Source: Streptomyces sp. NBC_01788
GTDB taxonomy: Bacteria; Actinomycetota; Actinomycetes; Streptomycetales; Streptomycetaceae
DNA: 64,000 nt
Direction of reading: 5' to 3'
Assembly: GCF_035917575.1 (NCBI RefSeq)
Contig: NZ_CP109090.1
Location: 6,138,001 to 6,202,000, forward strand
The notes under the pieces were generated by a model that was not told where the DNA came from, searched no databases, and was given only the letters and a program-made list of their open reading frames with translations. The translations under genes and the position numbers were made by a program. Positions 40,514 to 51,420 of the stretch are shown here, in pieces; the stretch's first letter is position 1; each line of letters starts with the position of its first letter.

Positions 40514-43139
40514 GCTCGCGGCGGCCCGCCCGGCCTCGCCCGACGGAACACCCCTCCAGGTACTGCGGCGGCTCGACAGCGGCCCGCGCGGGCTGACCGA
40601 CGCCGAGGCGGAGGCCCGGCTCGCGGCGGTCGGCGAGAACACGGTTCCCGAGGTGCGCACCCCGTCCTGGCCCCTGCGGTGGATGCGCTCCCTGCGGGAC
40701 CCGTTCACGGCCGTCCTGCTCTGCCTCGGCCTCGTCTCCACCCTCGTCGCCTCCTGGGGAACCGCCGCGGTGATCCTCAGCCTGGTCGCGGTCAGCTGTG
40801 TGCTGCGCGCGACCGGCGAGCACCGGGCCGACCGGTCCATGGCCGCCCTGCGCGAACTGGTGGCCGGCACCGCCACCGTGCTGCGGCGCACAGCCGGCGG
40901 GGAAGAGCCGCGTCCCCGGGAGGTCCCGGTCACCGAGCTGGTGCCGGGGGACGTGCTCCGGCTCGGCCCCGGCGACCTCGTACCGGCCGACGTACGACTG
41001 CTGCGCGCCCGCGGGCTCACCGTGCACGAGGCCGCGCTCACCGGCGAGTCCGCCCCGGTCGCCAAGGCGGCCGTGGAGGAGCCGGGGCTCGGCGAGCGGG
41101 GCCCGTTCGGGCAGCCGCACCTGTGCTTCCAGGGCAGCAGCGTCGCCACCGGCACGGCCACCGCCGTGGTGGTGGAGACGGGGGAGCGGACGCGGTTCGC
41201 CGCCGCCCACGGCACGGCGGGCCTCGGGCGCGCGGGCCGGACGGGCCCCAGCGCCTTCGACCGCTCCGTGCGGGGCATCTCCTGGGTGCTCATCCGGTTC
41301 ATGCTGCTGACACCGCCGCTGGTGCTGATGACCAACGCGGCGCTGCGCGGGCGCGGTCTTGAGACCCTGCCCTTCGCCGTGGCGGTGGCCGTCGGGCTCA
41401 CCCCCGAGATGCTGCCCGTGATCGTCACACTGTGCCTGGCCCGCGGCACCCGGCAGCTCGCGGGGGCGCACGGCGTCATCGTCAAGCGGCTGCCCGCCCT
41501 GCACGACCTGGGCGCCGTCGACGTGCTCTGCGTCGACAAGACCGGCACCCTCACCCAGGACCGGCCCGTCGTCGAACGGGCCCTGGACGCCGACGGCCGC
41601 GACGACCCCGAGGTGCTGCGCTGGGCCGCGGTAGGCGCCTGGTGGAACCTCCAGCTCGCCGAACTGCCCGCGCCTGACGCGCTCGACGAGGCGCTCCTGG
41701 AGGCCGCCGGAGCGGTCGGCGAGGAGCACGACGGGATCGCCGCCGTCCCCTTCGACCCGGTGCGGCGCCTGGCCACCGCCGTGGTGCGGGGCCGGTTCGG
41801 CCGGCACGTCCTCCTCGTCCGGGGCGCCGTGGAGGACGTACTGGAGCGCTGCGCGCTGGAGCCCGCCGAGCGCGAGCGGCTGCGCCGGCTCGCCGCGCGG
41901 GAGGCGGACGCCGGGCTGCGGCTGCTGGCCCTCGCCACGGCCGACCGCGCCGCCCGCACCGGCGACTACACCCCCGCCGACGAGCGCGGACTGACCTTCC
42001 GGGGCCTGATCGCCTTCCGCGACGAACTCGCGCCGACCGCGGCCGAGGCCCTGCGCGGGCTCGCCGAGGCCGGTGTCACCGTCAAGATCCTCACCGGCGA
42101 CCACCCCGGGACGGCGGCGCGCGTCTGCCGTGACCTGGGGATCGACGTGGGGGAGGTGCACACCGTGGGCCCGGGGCCCGGCGGGGACGGCGCCCTCGCG
42201 GCCGCCGCCCGTACCACCGTCTTCGCCCGCTGCACACCGGACGACAAGGCCAGGGTCGTCGCCGCGCTGCGGGCCGCGGGACACACCGTCGGCTTCCTCG
42301 GCGACGGCGCCAACGACGTGCCCGCGCTGCGGACCGCCGACGTCGGCGTCGCGCCCCGGGCGGCCTGCGGCATCGCCCGGGGGAGCGCCGACGTGGTGCT
42401 CGCCGACAAGGACCTCACCGCGATCGGCCACGCCGTGACGGCCGGCCGGCGGGCCAGCGGCAACATCGCCTCCTACCTGCGCGTCACGCTCTCCTCCAAC
42501 CTCGGCAACGTGATAGCGATGCTCGTCGCGGGCCTGCTGCTGCCCTTCCTGCCGATGCTTCCGGTGCAGGTGCTCGTGCAGAACCTCTGCTTCGACGCGG
42601 CCCAGTCGTCCTTCGCCCACGACCGTCCGGGAAGGGCGGCGCTGCGCCGCCCGACCGTGCTGCGGCCGCGCGCCTTCCTGCGGTTCATCACCGGGTTCGG
42701 CGCGCTCAACGCGGTCGCGGACTTCGCCACCTTCGCCGTCCTCGCCCTCGTCCTGTGGGGGCCCGACGCGCTGAACGACGAGGCCGTCTTCCACTCGGCC
42801 TGGTTCACCGAGAACCTGCTGACCCAGGCCCTGGTGATGGTGCTCCTGCGCACCGGCCGGGGCGAGGGCGGCCGGCGACGGCTGCCCGGACCCGTGGGCC
42901 GGGCAGCGGCCGTCCTCGCCCTCGTCGGGCTGCTGCTCCCGGCCAGTCCGCTGGGCCCGCCGCTGGGCATGACGGGACTTCCGCTGCCCTACTACCTCCT
43001 GCTCGCCGTCGTCCTCGTTCCGTACGGGCTCGCCCTCGCGGTGGCGGTCCGACGGTACGAGCGGCGGGTGCCGGACGCCGACGCGCCCGGCACCGAGACC
43101 CCGGTGACCGAGGAGGGCGCGTCCGCCCGCGTCAACTGA
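40503..43139 (+). CDS. MgtA-like P-type cation-transporting ATPase (P3B type)
   Basis: An 878-residue transporter. The actuator motif is LTGESAPVAK, the phosphorylation site CVDKTGTLT, and the hinge GDGANDVPALRTADVGVA. The membrane motif VGLTPEMLPVIVT and the late PVQVLVQNLCFDAAQ are hallmarks of Mg2+-importing P3B pumps. No N-terminal heavy-metal domain is present. About ten membrane helices are predicted (two pairs before the cytoplasmic loop, six after). It overlaps the ArsR gene by 11 nt. ArsR control of an MgtA-type pump is unusual, so the transported ion (Mg2+ or another divalent metal) is not certain. Confidence 0.92.
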   Translation: MASELAAARPASPDGTPLQVLRRLDSGPRGLTDAEAEARLAAVGENTVPEVRTPSWPLRWMRSLRDPFTAVLLCLGLVSTLVASWGTAAVILSLVAVSCVLRATGEHRADRSMAALRELVAGTATVLRRTAGGEEPRPREVPVTELVPGDVLRLGPGDLVPADVRLLRARGLTVHEAALTGESAPVAKAAVEEPGLGERGPFGQPHLCFQGSSVATGTATAVVVETGERTRFAAAHGTAGLGRAGRTGPSAFDRSVRGISWVLIRFMLLTPPLVLMTNAALRGRGLETLPFAVAVAVGLTPEMLPVIVTLCLARGTRQLAGAHGVIVKRLPALHDLGAVDVLCVDKTGTLTQDRPVVERALDADGRDDPEVLRWAAVGAWWNLQLAELPAPDALDEALLEAAGAVGEEHDGIAAVPFDPVRRLATAVVRGRFGRHVLLVRGAVEDVLERCALEPAERERLRRLAAREADAGLRLLALATADRAARTGDYTPADERGLTFRGLIAFRDELAPTAAEALRGLAEAGVTVKILTGDHPGTAARVCRDLGIDVGEVHTVGPGPGGDGALAAAARTTVFARCTPDDKARVVAALRAAGHTVGFLGDGANDVPALRTADVGVAPRAACGIARGSADVVLADKDLTAIGHAVTAGRRASGNIASYLRVTLSSNLGNVIAMLVAGLLLPFLPMLPVQVLVQNLCFDAAQSSFAHDRPGRAALRRPTVLRPRAFLRFITGFGALNAVADFATFAVLALVLWGPDALNDEAVFHSAWFTENLLTQALVMVLLRTGRGEGGRRRLPGPVGRAAAVLALVGLLLPASPLGPPLGMTGLPLPYYLLLAVVLVPYGLALAVAVRRYERRVPDADAPGTETPVTEEGASARVN

Positions 43140-43157
43140 CCACGGGCGCGGGCGGTT

Positions 43158-44153
43158 TCAGCGGCTCCGCAGCCGCAGGGCCAGCGCGACGCCCGCGGTG
43201 AGCACCAGCACCGCGGCGGCGCCGGCCGCCAGCAGGGGCGCGGAGGGACCCCGGCCGGTGTCGGTCGCGGACGCCACCGGGCTGCTGTCGGGAGCGGCCG
43301 AACGCGCCTGGGCGGCGGCGGAGTCGGGGGTCTGCCGCGCCGGAGCCGTCGTGTGGGACTCGTGCGAATGGCTCGCGCTCGGGCTCCGGGTGTCCGGCTT
43401 CGGCGTGCCGGTGGCCGGGCTCCCGGCCGAGAGGCCGGAGTCACCCTGCCCGGCCGGTCCGGCCGTTCCGCTTGTACCGCCCGAACCGCCCGTGCCGGCC
43501 GTCGCGTTCGTCGCCTTCGCGAACACCACGTCCGAGCACGAGTAGTAGGTGTCCGGGGTGCTGCTGTTCTGCCAGACGGTGAACAGGACATGGCGGCCCG
43601 TCCGGTCGGCCGGCAGGGTCGCGCCGATGCGGTACGCGCCGCCTGTCAACGGCGGGTCCTTGACCTCGGCGAAGGGGCGCTCGGGCAGGTCCGACCAGGT
43701 CAGCGGCTTCGTCGGGTCGTAGCCCGGCCTGGTCAGATAGAGCCTGAACGTGCCCTCGTGCGGGATCGTCGAGGCGTACGACATGGCGAGCCTCGCGCCC
43801 GGCGTCAGACGGGTCGACGGCCAGTCGGTGCGGGCGAGGTCGAGCCCCTTGTACGCGGGCAGTCCTCCGCTGCAGAGCTTTCCGTCGGGGACGACCTGGC
43901 GGTCCCGGCCGCCCACGTTCGCCACCCGCAGGTTGTCCCACGCGGTGAAGGGGGCTCCGCCGTTCGCGGCGACGGCCGCCCGGCAGGCCGCCGTACCGGC
44001 CCAACCGCCGTCCGGCGAGCAGGCGTACACCCGGCTGACCGGGTCGGTCGGGGCGCCGTGCGCCCAGGCGGGCCCCGCCGCCCACAACGTGAGCAGGGCC
44101 GACACCGCCACGGCGGCTGCGGTGCCCCTGAGGGGCGCGGTCGTCCGGGTCAT
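43158..44153 (-). CDS. AA10 lytic polysaccharide monooxygenase with C-terminal membrane anchor
   Basis: A 331-residue secreted protein. The signal peptide ends LWAAGPAWA, leaving His as residue 1 of the mature protein (HGAPTDPVSRVYAC), which forms the copper histidine brace with the His of ASTIPHEGTFRLYLT. CSPDGGWAGTAACRAAVAAN, GGLPAYKGLDLARTDWPS and VWQNSSTPDTYYSCSDVVF complete the AA10 domain (to about residue 205). A Gly/Ser/Thr/His-rich linker with SHSHESH follows, then a final membrane helix (LLAAGAAAVLVLTAGVALAL) and basic tail, with no LPxTG sortase motif. It oxidatively cleaves chitin or cellulose. No carbohydrate-binding module is present. Confidence 0.93.
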   Translation of the reverse strand: MTRTTAPLRGTAAAVAVSALLTLWAAGPAWAHGAPTDPVSRVYACSPDGGWAGTAACRAAVAANGGAPFTAWDNLRVANVGGRDRQVVPDGKLCSGGLPAYKGLDLARTDWPSTRLTPGARLAMSYASTIPHEGTFRLYLTRPGYDPTKPLTWSDLPERPFAEVKDPPLTGGAYRIGATLPADRTGRHVLFTVWQNSSTPDTYYSCSDVVFAKATNATAGTGGSGGTSGTAGPAGQGDSGLSAGSPATGTPKPDTRSPSASHSHESHTTAPARQTPDSAAAQARSAAPDSSPVASATDTGRGPSAPLLAAGAAAVLVLTAGVALALRLRSR

Positions 44154-44322
44154 CGGGAGGCGTCTCCTGGCCGGCGGGAAAACGGACTGCTGTCCGGTCC
44201 AGTACGGGCGGCGGGCGCGGAGCGTTCAAGCGGGTTTCCCGAGCGCGGCCGGTGACGTCAGGGGCCCAAGGGGCCCTGGTGGACGCCTCGTAGCCGTGAG
44301 CTATCGTGTACGCGGAGTGAGA

Positions 44323-44346
44323 AACAAACGGTCCGCCCCGTTCGTT
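44323..44346. promoter_or_regulatory. Candidate autoregulatory operator (ARE-like) of the TetR gene
   Basis: AACAAACGG and CCGTTCGTT form a 9+9 inverted repeat with one mismatch and a 6-base spacer, ending 23 bases before the TetR start. Its size and A/C-rich half-sites resemble the ARE sites bound by gamma-butyrolactone receptors such as ScbR and ArpA. Confidence 0.55.
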
Positions 44347-44369
44347 ACGGCCCCGGGAGTGTTCTGTCC

Positions 44370-45017
44370 ATGCCGAGGCAGTTACGTGCTGAACAGACCC
44401 GCGCGACGATCATCACAGCCGCCGCAGACCTGTTCGACCGGCACGGCTACGAACGGACCAGCCTGAGCGACATCGTCGCACACGCACACGTCACCAAGGG
44501 CGCGCTGTACTTCCACTTCGCGGCCAAGGAGGATCTGGCCCACGCCATCCTGGAGTTGCAGTCCCGGGCCGCCCAGCGGGTGACCAACCGCGTGGACGAG
44601 CAGGGCTACTCGTCGCTCGAGGCCCTCATACGCATCACCTACGCGCTCACCCGCCTCACCGTGGAGGGTCCCGTCACCCGCGCCGGCCTGCGACTGGCCA
44701 CCGGGGGGATCGACGTACGGCCGCCGCTGCGGCACCCGTTCACCGAATGGCTGGACATCGCCACCGGCAAACTCCTCGGCGCCGTCAAGGAGTACGAGAT
44801 CCAGCAGGACGTCGACGTCCACGCCGTCGCGCACTCCCTCGTCTGCTTCTTCGTCGGCACCCGCGTCGCCGGCCGGCGCCTGGAATCCATGGCGCGGCTT
44901 CCCCGCCGCACGACCGAGATGTGGCACCTGCTGATCCGCGGCCTGGTGCCGGTGCACCGGCGCCCCCGCTATCTGAGCCTCGCCACCCGCCTGGAGCGGG
45001 AGATCGTCGTCCTGTGA
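44370..45017 (+). CDS. TetR-family regulator of the gamma-butyrolactone-receptor type
   Basis: A 215-residue regulator. The N-terminal helix-turn-helix is GYERTSLSDIVAHAHVTKGA followed by LYFHFAAKEDLAHAILELQ, the wording typical of the ScbR/ArpA/CprB branch. The ligand domain has GLRLATGGIDVRPPLRHPFT and TEMWHLLIRGLVPVHRRPRY, also typical of that branch. Such proteins bind A-factor-like lactones or antibiotics and repress their own and secondary-metabolite genes. An ARE-like inverted repeat sits just upstream. No butyrolactone synthase (AfsA) gene is near, so it may be a pseudo-receptor. Confidence 0.9.
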   Translation: MPRQLRAEQTRATIITAAADLFDRHGYERTSLSDIVAHAHVTKGALYFHFAAKEDLAHAILELQSRAAQRVTNRVDEQGYSSLEALIRITYALTRLTVEGPVTRAGLRLATGGIDVRPPLRHPFTEWLDIATGKLLGAVKEYEIQQDVDVHAVAHSLVCFFVGTRVAGRRLESMARLPRRTTEMWHLLIRGLVPVHRRPRYLSLATRLEREIVVL

Positions 45018-45039
45018 CCCGCCGGGTACGGTGAGGCGC

Positions 45040-46218
45040 ATGCCCGCCAACCCGTCCGCGCCCGTCATTCTCGGCAACGAACCCGGTTCCTTCCCGCGCA
45101 GCGTGCTGACCGAACGGCACCCGGCCATCATCCGGCAGGTGCGCGACGCCTTCCCCTACGGCCCCGAGCAGCACCGCGCCCTGGACGCGCTCTTGGAGAG
45201 CTGCGCCGAGGGCGTGATCGAGGACCTTCCCGCCGCCGCGCCCGACCGGGACCGCTGGCGGTCCTGGGGCCTGGAACGGTACGCCGGGTACTCCTGGTTC
45301 GACGTGCCGTGGCTGTGGTCCGAGAGCTACTTCTACCGCCGGCTCCTCGAAGCCGTCGGCTACTTCGGGCCCGGCCCCTGGCAGGGCATCGACCCCTTCC
45401 GCCCGTCCAAGCTCGCCGAACTCGACTCCCGGGAGACCGACGAGGAACTGGCGGCGCTCGACGAACTGGCGAGCAAACCGGCGGCGCAGCGCGCGGACGC
45501 CCTGCTGCACGGCTCCCTCTGGGGCAACCGCGCCGACCTCGGCTTCCGGCTGTCGGCGGGCGGCGCCGAGGCCGGACCGCCCGTCCCCGCCCTGGTCGCC
45601 GACGACAGCGCTGCCCTCTGGTCGCTGCTGCCGGCCTCCGGCACCGGCACGCTCTGCCTGGTCGCCGACAACGCCGGCCGCGAACTCGTCCCCGACCTCC
45701 TCCTCGTCGCCCACCTCCTCGCCCACGGCCGCGTCCGGCGGGCGGTCCTGCACGTCAAGCCGTACCCGTACTACGTCTCCGACGCCACCACCGCCGACGT
45801 CGTCGACGCCGTACGCCGGCTGACGGCGGCCCCCGGCGCGGCCGCGGACCACGGGCGCCGTCTGTGGTCCGCGATGGCCGACGGCCGGCTCACGGTCCGG
45901 GCGCATCCCTTCTCCTGCTCCCCGCTGCCGTACGCCGACATGCCCGCGGACCTGCGCGAGGAGTTCGCCGCGGCGGCGCTGACCGTGTTCAAGGGCGACC
46001 TCAACTACCGGCGGCTGGTGGGCGACCGGCTGTGGCCCCCGACCACGCCGTTCGCGGACACCACCGGCTTCTTCCCCGGACCCGTCGCCGCCCTGCGCAC
46101 CCTGAAGTCCGACGTGATCACCGGTCTGGAGGCGGAGACCGTGGCCGCGCTGGACGCCGCCGAGGGCGGGCGCTGGCGCGTCGCCGGCACGCACGCCCTG
46201 ATCCAGGTCAGGACCTGA
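45040..46218 (+). CDS. DUF89 (ARMT1-like) damage-control phosphatase family protein
   Basis: A 392-residue metal-dependent phosphatase-fold protein. The N-terminal helical part has GNEPGSFPRSVLTERHPAII and LERYAGYSWFDVPWLWSESY with FYRRLLEAVGYFGPGPW. The catalytic half carries LCLVADNAGRELVPDLLLVA (metal-binding D-N), VLHVKPYPYYVSDATTADVV and ALTVFKGDLNYRRLVGDRLW (phosphate-binding K-G-D-x-N-Y-R). The family hydrolyses damaged sugar phosphates or, as proposed for ARMT1, methylates glutamate. ATG 45040 after GGTGAGG was chosen. It lies 22 bases downstream of the TetR gene on the same strand. Confidence 0.88.
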   Translation: MPANPSAPVILGNEPGSFPRSVLTERHPAIIRQVRDAFPYGPEQHRALDALLESCAEGVIEDLPAAAPDRDRWRSWGLERYAGYSWFDVPWLWSESYFYRRLLEAVGYFGPGPWQGIDPFRPSKLAELDSRETDEELAALDELASKPAAQRADALLHGSLWGNRADLGFRLSAGGAEAGPPVPALVADDSAALWSLLPASGTGTLCLVADNAGRELVPDLLLVAHLLAHGRVRRAVLHVKPYPYYVSDATTADVVDAVRRLTAAPGAAADHGRRLWSAMADGRLTVRAHPFSCSPLPYADMPADLREEFAAAALTVFKGDLNYRRLVGDRLWPPTTPFADTTGFFPGPVAALRTLKSDVITGLEAETVAALDAAEGGRWRVAGTHALIQVRT

Positions 46219-46267
46219 CCCACGGGACCGCCCCACCCTCGCGACCACCCGGTTCACGTGCGAATTC

Positions 46268-46287
46268 ACGCGATGGAGTGATCGCGT
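46268..46287. promoter_or_regulatory. Inverted repeat upstream of geosmin synthase
   Basis: ACGCGAT-GGAGTG-ATCGCGT is a perfect 7+7 inverted repeat with a 6-base spacer, 45 bases before the geosmin synthase start. Position and symmetry suit a transcription factor site; the regulator is unknown. Confidence 0.45.
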
Positions 46288-46323
46288 TGGTGCGTACGGA
46301 TGGTGCCGGAGTGTCGCGGGTAG

Positions 46324-48495
<2,172 letters not shown>

Positions 48496-48508
48496 CCGGA
48501 GGCGGTCG

Positions 48509-49063
48509 ATGGAGTCCAGGGAACAGACGGCGTTGCGTCCCAAGCCGATGCCCGGACAGGAGCCCGGCGGCGAGCCCGGGCCGGTACGGCGGCCGCCCGC
48601 CCCGCGCCGCCGCCGTGGCCGCCGCCTGGCGGCCCTGGCGTGCGGGGTGCTCGCCGGGATCGCCCTGATCCTGTCCGGCGTCGGCCTCGCCACGGTGGCC
48701 GGCATGACCCGGCAGGCCCCCACCGAGCCGCGGCCGCAGGCGGGTGCGCAGGCGCGCGCGGCTCCGACGCCCGCCGCCGCACCCGCGCCCGTGCCGGTGC
48801 GCCCGACCCTCGGCCTGGAGGTGGTGGACGACGACACACCCGGAGCCCGGGTGGTCGGCGTCCACGTCCCGGGCCCCGGCTACACGGCGGGCCTGGTCCG
48901 CGGCGACGTACTGCTCACCTTCGCCGGAACCCGCCTGGCCACGGCGACGGACCTGGCCCGCGCCGTCGCCGCCTCCGACCCGGGCCGGGCAGTCCCCCTC
49001 ACGGTCCGCCACGCCACCGGCACCTACCAACAGCTGACGGTCACCCCGGGCATCGTCACCTGA
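48509..49063 (+). CDS. Single-pass membrane protein with a PDZ domain
   Basis: A 184-residue protein. A basic, Pro-rich cytoplasmic N-terminus leads into one membrane helix (LAALACGVLAGIALILSGVG, about 43-63), an Ala/Pro linker and a PDZ domain: LGLEVVDDDTPGARVVGVHV, GPGYTAGLVRGDVLLTFAGT and ATDLARAVAASDPGRAVPLT. No protease domain is attached, so it may bind C-termini of envelope proteins as an adaptor. It starts 14 bases after geosmin synthase and may be co-transcribed with it. Identification rests on the PDZ pattern only. Confidence 0.85.
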   Translation: MESREQTALRPKPMPGQEPGGEPGPVRRPPAPRRRRGRRLAALACGVLAGIALILSGVGLATVAGMTRQAPTEPRPQAGAQARAAPTPAAAPAPVPVRPTLGLEVVDDDTPGARVVGVHVPGPGYTAGLVRGDVLLTFAGTRLATATDLARAVAASDPGRAVPLTVRHATGTYQQLTVTPGIVT

Positions 49064-49223
49064 AGCCGGTCACGCGGACCTGCCCCCTGCCCCGACCCGC
49101 GCCCCGCCGGCAGGAGGGCGCGACCGGGGGCGGGATTCGCAACCGGCTCGCGTCGGGGGGCGGGGACGGGCAGGATGCTGCCCGTAGTGGTTCTCACCGT
49201 TTCAGCCGTGTACGGAGGCCCGG

Positions 49224-50360
49224 ATGACCGGCATCGCGCTCGCGCCCTTCAGCGCCGACGACTACAGGGTCCGGCTGGAACGCGCCGCCCGGGCGGCGGC
49301 CGAGGCCGGGCTGGCCGGACTGCTGGTGGCGCCCGGGCCGGACCTGGTGTGGCTGACCGGGTACGCGCCCACCGCCGTCACCGAACGGCTCACCCTGCTC
49401 GTCCTGGCCGCCGGACGCGAAGGCGTCGAGCCTGTTCTCGTAGTGCCCACCCTGGAGGCCCCGGACGCCGCCAAGGCGTCCGGCGCGTCCGCCCTGGCCC
49501 TGCGGGACTGGACCGACGGCACCGACCCCTACGCCGTCACCGCGGCCCTCCTCGACGAGAGCGGCCGGTTCGGCATCAGCGACAACACCTGGGCCATGCA
49601 CCTGCTCGCCCTGCAACAGGCGCTGCCGGGAACCTCGTACGCCTCCCTCACCGAGGCCCTGCCCATGCTGCGCGCGGTGAAGGACGCCGCCGAGGTGGAA
49701 CTGCTCGCGGCAGCGGGGGCGGCCGCCGACGCCGCGTTCGAGGAGATCCGCGCCGTGCGCTTCTCCGGCCGCCGCGAGTCCGAGGTCGCCGCCGACCTCG
49801 CCGGCCTGCTGCGGCGCTTCGGACACTCCCAGGTCGACTTCACCATCGTCGGCTCAGGACCCAACGGCGCCAACCCGCACCACGAGGTGGGCGACCGCGT
49901 CATCGAAAGCGGTGACATGGTCGTCCTCGACTTCGGCGGCCTCAAGGACGGCTACGGCTCCGACACCACCCGCACCGTGCACGTCGGCGAGCCGACCGAC
50001 GAGGAGCGGCGGGTGCACGACATCGTCCGCGAGGCCCAGGAGGCCGGCTTCCGGGCCGTACGCCCCGGCGTCTCCTGCCAGGAGGTCGACCGCGCCGCCC
50101 GCGCGGTCATCACCCGGGCCGGGTACGGCGAGTTCTTCATCCACCGCACCGGCCACGGCATCGGCGTCACCACGCACGAGCCGCCGTACATGATCGAGGG
50201 CGAGGAGCAGCCCCTCGTGCCCGGCATGTGCTTCTCCGTGGAGCCCGGCATCTACCTGCCCGGCCGCTTCGGGGTGCGCATCGAGGACATCGTCACCGTG
50301 ACCGAGGACGGGGGCCGCCGCCTCAACGACACGACCCGGGAGATGGTCATAGTGGACTGA
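49224..50360 (+). CDS. M24 family Xaa-Pro aminopeptidase-like protein
   Basis: A 378-residue metallopeptidase. The N-terminal creatinase-type domain has GLAGLLVAPGPDLVWLTGYA. The pita-bread catalytic domain carries all five metal ligands: Asp in MVVLDFGGLKDGYGSDTTRT (two Asp), His in FIHRTGHGIGVTTHEPPY, Glu in FSVEPGIYLPG and Glu in VRIEDIVTVTEDGG. It is the length of bacterial PepP/PepQ-like enzymes and lacks a signal, so it acts in the cytoplasm on N-terminal X-Pro or imino dipeptides. ATG 49224 is used. It is followed 46 bases later by the phosphotransferase gene. Confidence 0.92.
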   Translation: MTGIALAPFSADDYRVRLERAARAAAEAGLAGLLVAPGPDLVWLTGYAPTAVTERLTLLVLAAGREGVEPVLVVPTLEAPDAAKASGASALALRDWTDGTDPYAVTAALLDESGRFGISDNTWAMHLLALQQALPGTSYASLTEALPMLRAVKDAAEVELLAAAGAAADAAFEEIRAVRFSGRRESEVAADLAGLLRRFGHSQVDFTIVGSGPNGANPHHEVGDRVIESGDMVVLDFGGLKDGYGSDTTRTVHVGEPTDEERRVHDIVREAQEAGFRAVRPGVSCQEVDRAARAVITRAGYGEFFIHRTGHGIGVTTHEPPYMIEGEEQPLVPGMCFSVEPGIYLPGRFGVRIEDIVTVTEDGGRRLNDTTREMVIVD

Positions 50361-50405
50361 CCACCGGCAGTCCCCACCCCGCAACCGCAACGACACGGCG
50401 CGACG

Positions 50406-51386
50406 ATGACCCAGGCACCGACACCCACCGCGGACACCGTCCGCAGACTGGTCCGCACCCTGCTCAAGGACGGCCAGGACACCGCCCCCGGACCCGAGAT
50501 CCGGCCCGTCGCCGAGGGCGGCGAGCACTCCACCTGGTGGGTCGGCGCCCGCCATGTGCTGCGCCTGGCCCCTGACCGTGAGGCCGCCGCGCGCCAGCGC
50601 CGCGAACTGCGCCTGCGCGAAGTGGTCCGCCCGCACCTTCCGGTCGCGGTCCCCGTCAGCGTCGCGCACGGCGAGTGGGCACCCGGGCTGACGTACACGC
50701 TGGACACCCGGATCAGCGGCGGCACGGCCGGCGAGCACGACGTCTCCGCCGTCGGCGAGGACGACCTGGCCGGGCTGTTCAGCGGGCTGCGCGAGGTCCC
50801 CGCCCGGCAGGCCCGGAACCTCGGCGTACCGCGCACCGCGCCGCGCTCCCTGGAGGCGCTGCGCCGCATGGCCGTGCGCGCCGCCGAACGCCTCGGCGCC
50901 GCCGACGAGTTCGACCCCGCGCGGATGGCCCAGCTCGCCGCGCCCGCCGCGGCCCAGCTCGCCGCCCAGCCCGGTACCGCCGTGCTCGTCCACCACGATC
51001 TCAAGGGCGAGCACCTGGTGGTGAGCGCCGACGGCCGGGTGCGCGGGGTCCTCGACTGGACCGGTGCCGTGGTCGGCGACCCCGCCGAGGACATCGCCGG
51101 CGTCGCCGTCGCCGTCGGTTCCCCCGCCGCGGTGCGCGCCGCCACCCTCGCCGGCTACAGCGCCCGGCCCTGCCTGCGCGGCCTGTGGCTGGCCCGGTGC
51201 GACACCGTGATCCGCCTCGCAGCGCGCCTCGAAGGGCGCGGCGACGCCCCGCTGCCGCTCCTCAGGGCCCAGCTGCGCCACGCCTGGGAGGCGATCCTGC
51301 TGGAGCGGGTGACGGAGTTCCGGGAGGACACCGGGGACACCGGGGACCCGGGCGACATCGGCGACACGGGGGCCACCGGGGAATAG
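50406..51386 (+). CDS. Aminoglycoside/choline phosphotransferase-fold kinase
   Basis: A 326-residue protein of the APH/ECKinase superfamily. The nucleotide loop is PVAEGGEHSTWWVGARHVLR; the catalytic loop is LVHHDLKGEHLVVSADGRV, keeping the catalytic Asp but having His where the classical HxDxxxxN has Asn; the metal motif is VLDWTGAVVGDPAEDIAG. The substrate is unknown. The C-terminus is a short collagen-like run (DTGDTGDPGDIGDTGATGE). The start ATG 50406 lies 46 bases after the peptidase. It is convergent with treZ 35 bases away. Confidence 0.88.
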   Translation: MTQAPTPTADTVRRLVRTLLKDGQDTAPGPEIRPVAEGGEHSTWWVGARHVLRLAPDREAAARQRRELRLREVVRPHLPVAVPVSVAHGEWAPGLTYTLDTRISGGTAGEHDVSAVGEDDLAGLFSGLREVPARQARNLGVPRTAPRSLEALRRMAVRAAERLGAADEFDPARMAQLAAPAAAQLAAQPGTAVLVHHDLKGEHLVVSADGRVRGVLDWTGAVVGDPAEDIAGVAVAVGSPAAVRAATLAGYSARPCLRGLWLARCDTVIRLAARLEGRGDAPLPLLRAQLRHAWEAILLERVTEFREDTGDTGDPGDIGDTGATGE

Positions 51387-51420
51387 CGGCCGTCCGGCGC
51401 GGCGCGTCGCTGTGCCCTGC

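Noticed and set aside
44154..44322. A DasR (dre) site before the LPMO gene at ACTGGACCGG
   Set aside because: Only about half of the 16 consensus positions match and the dyad is poor.
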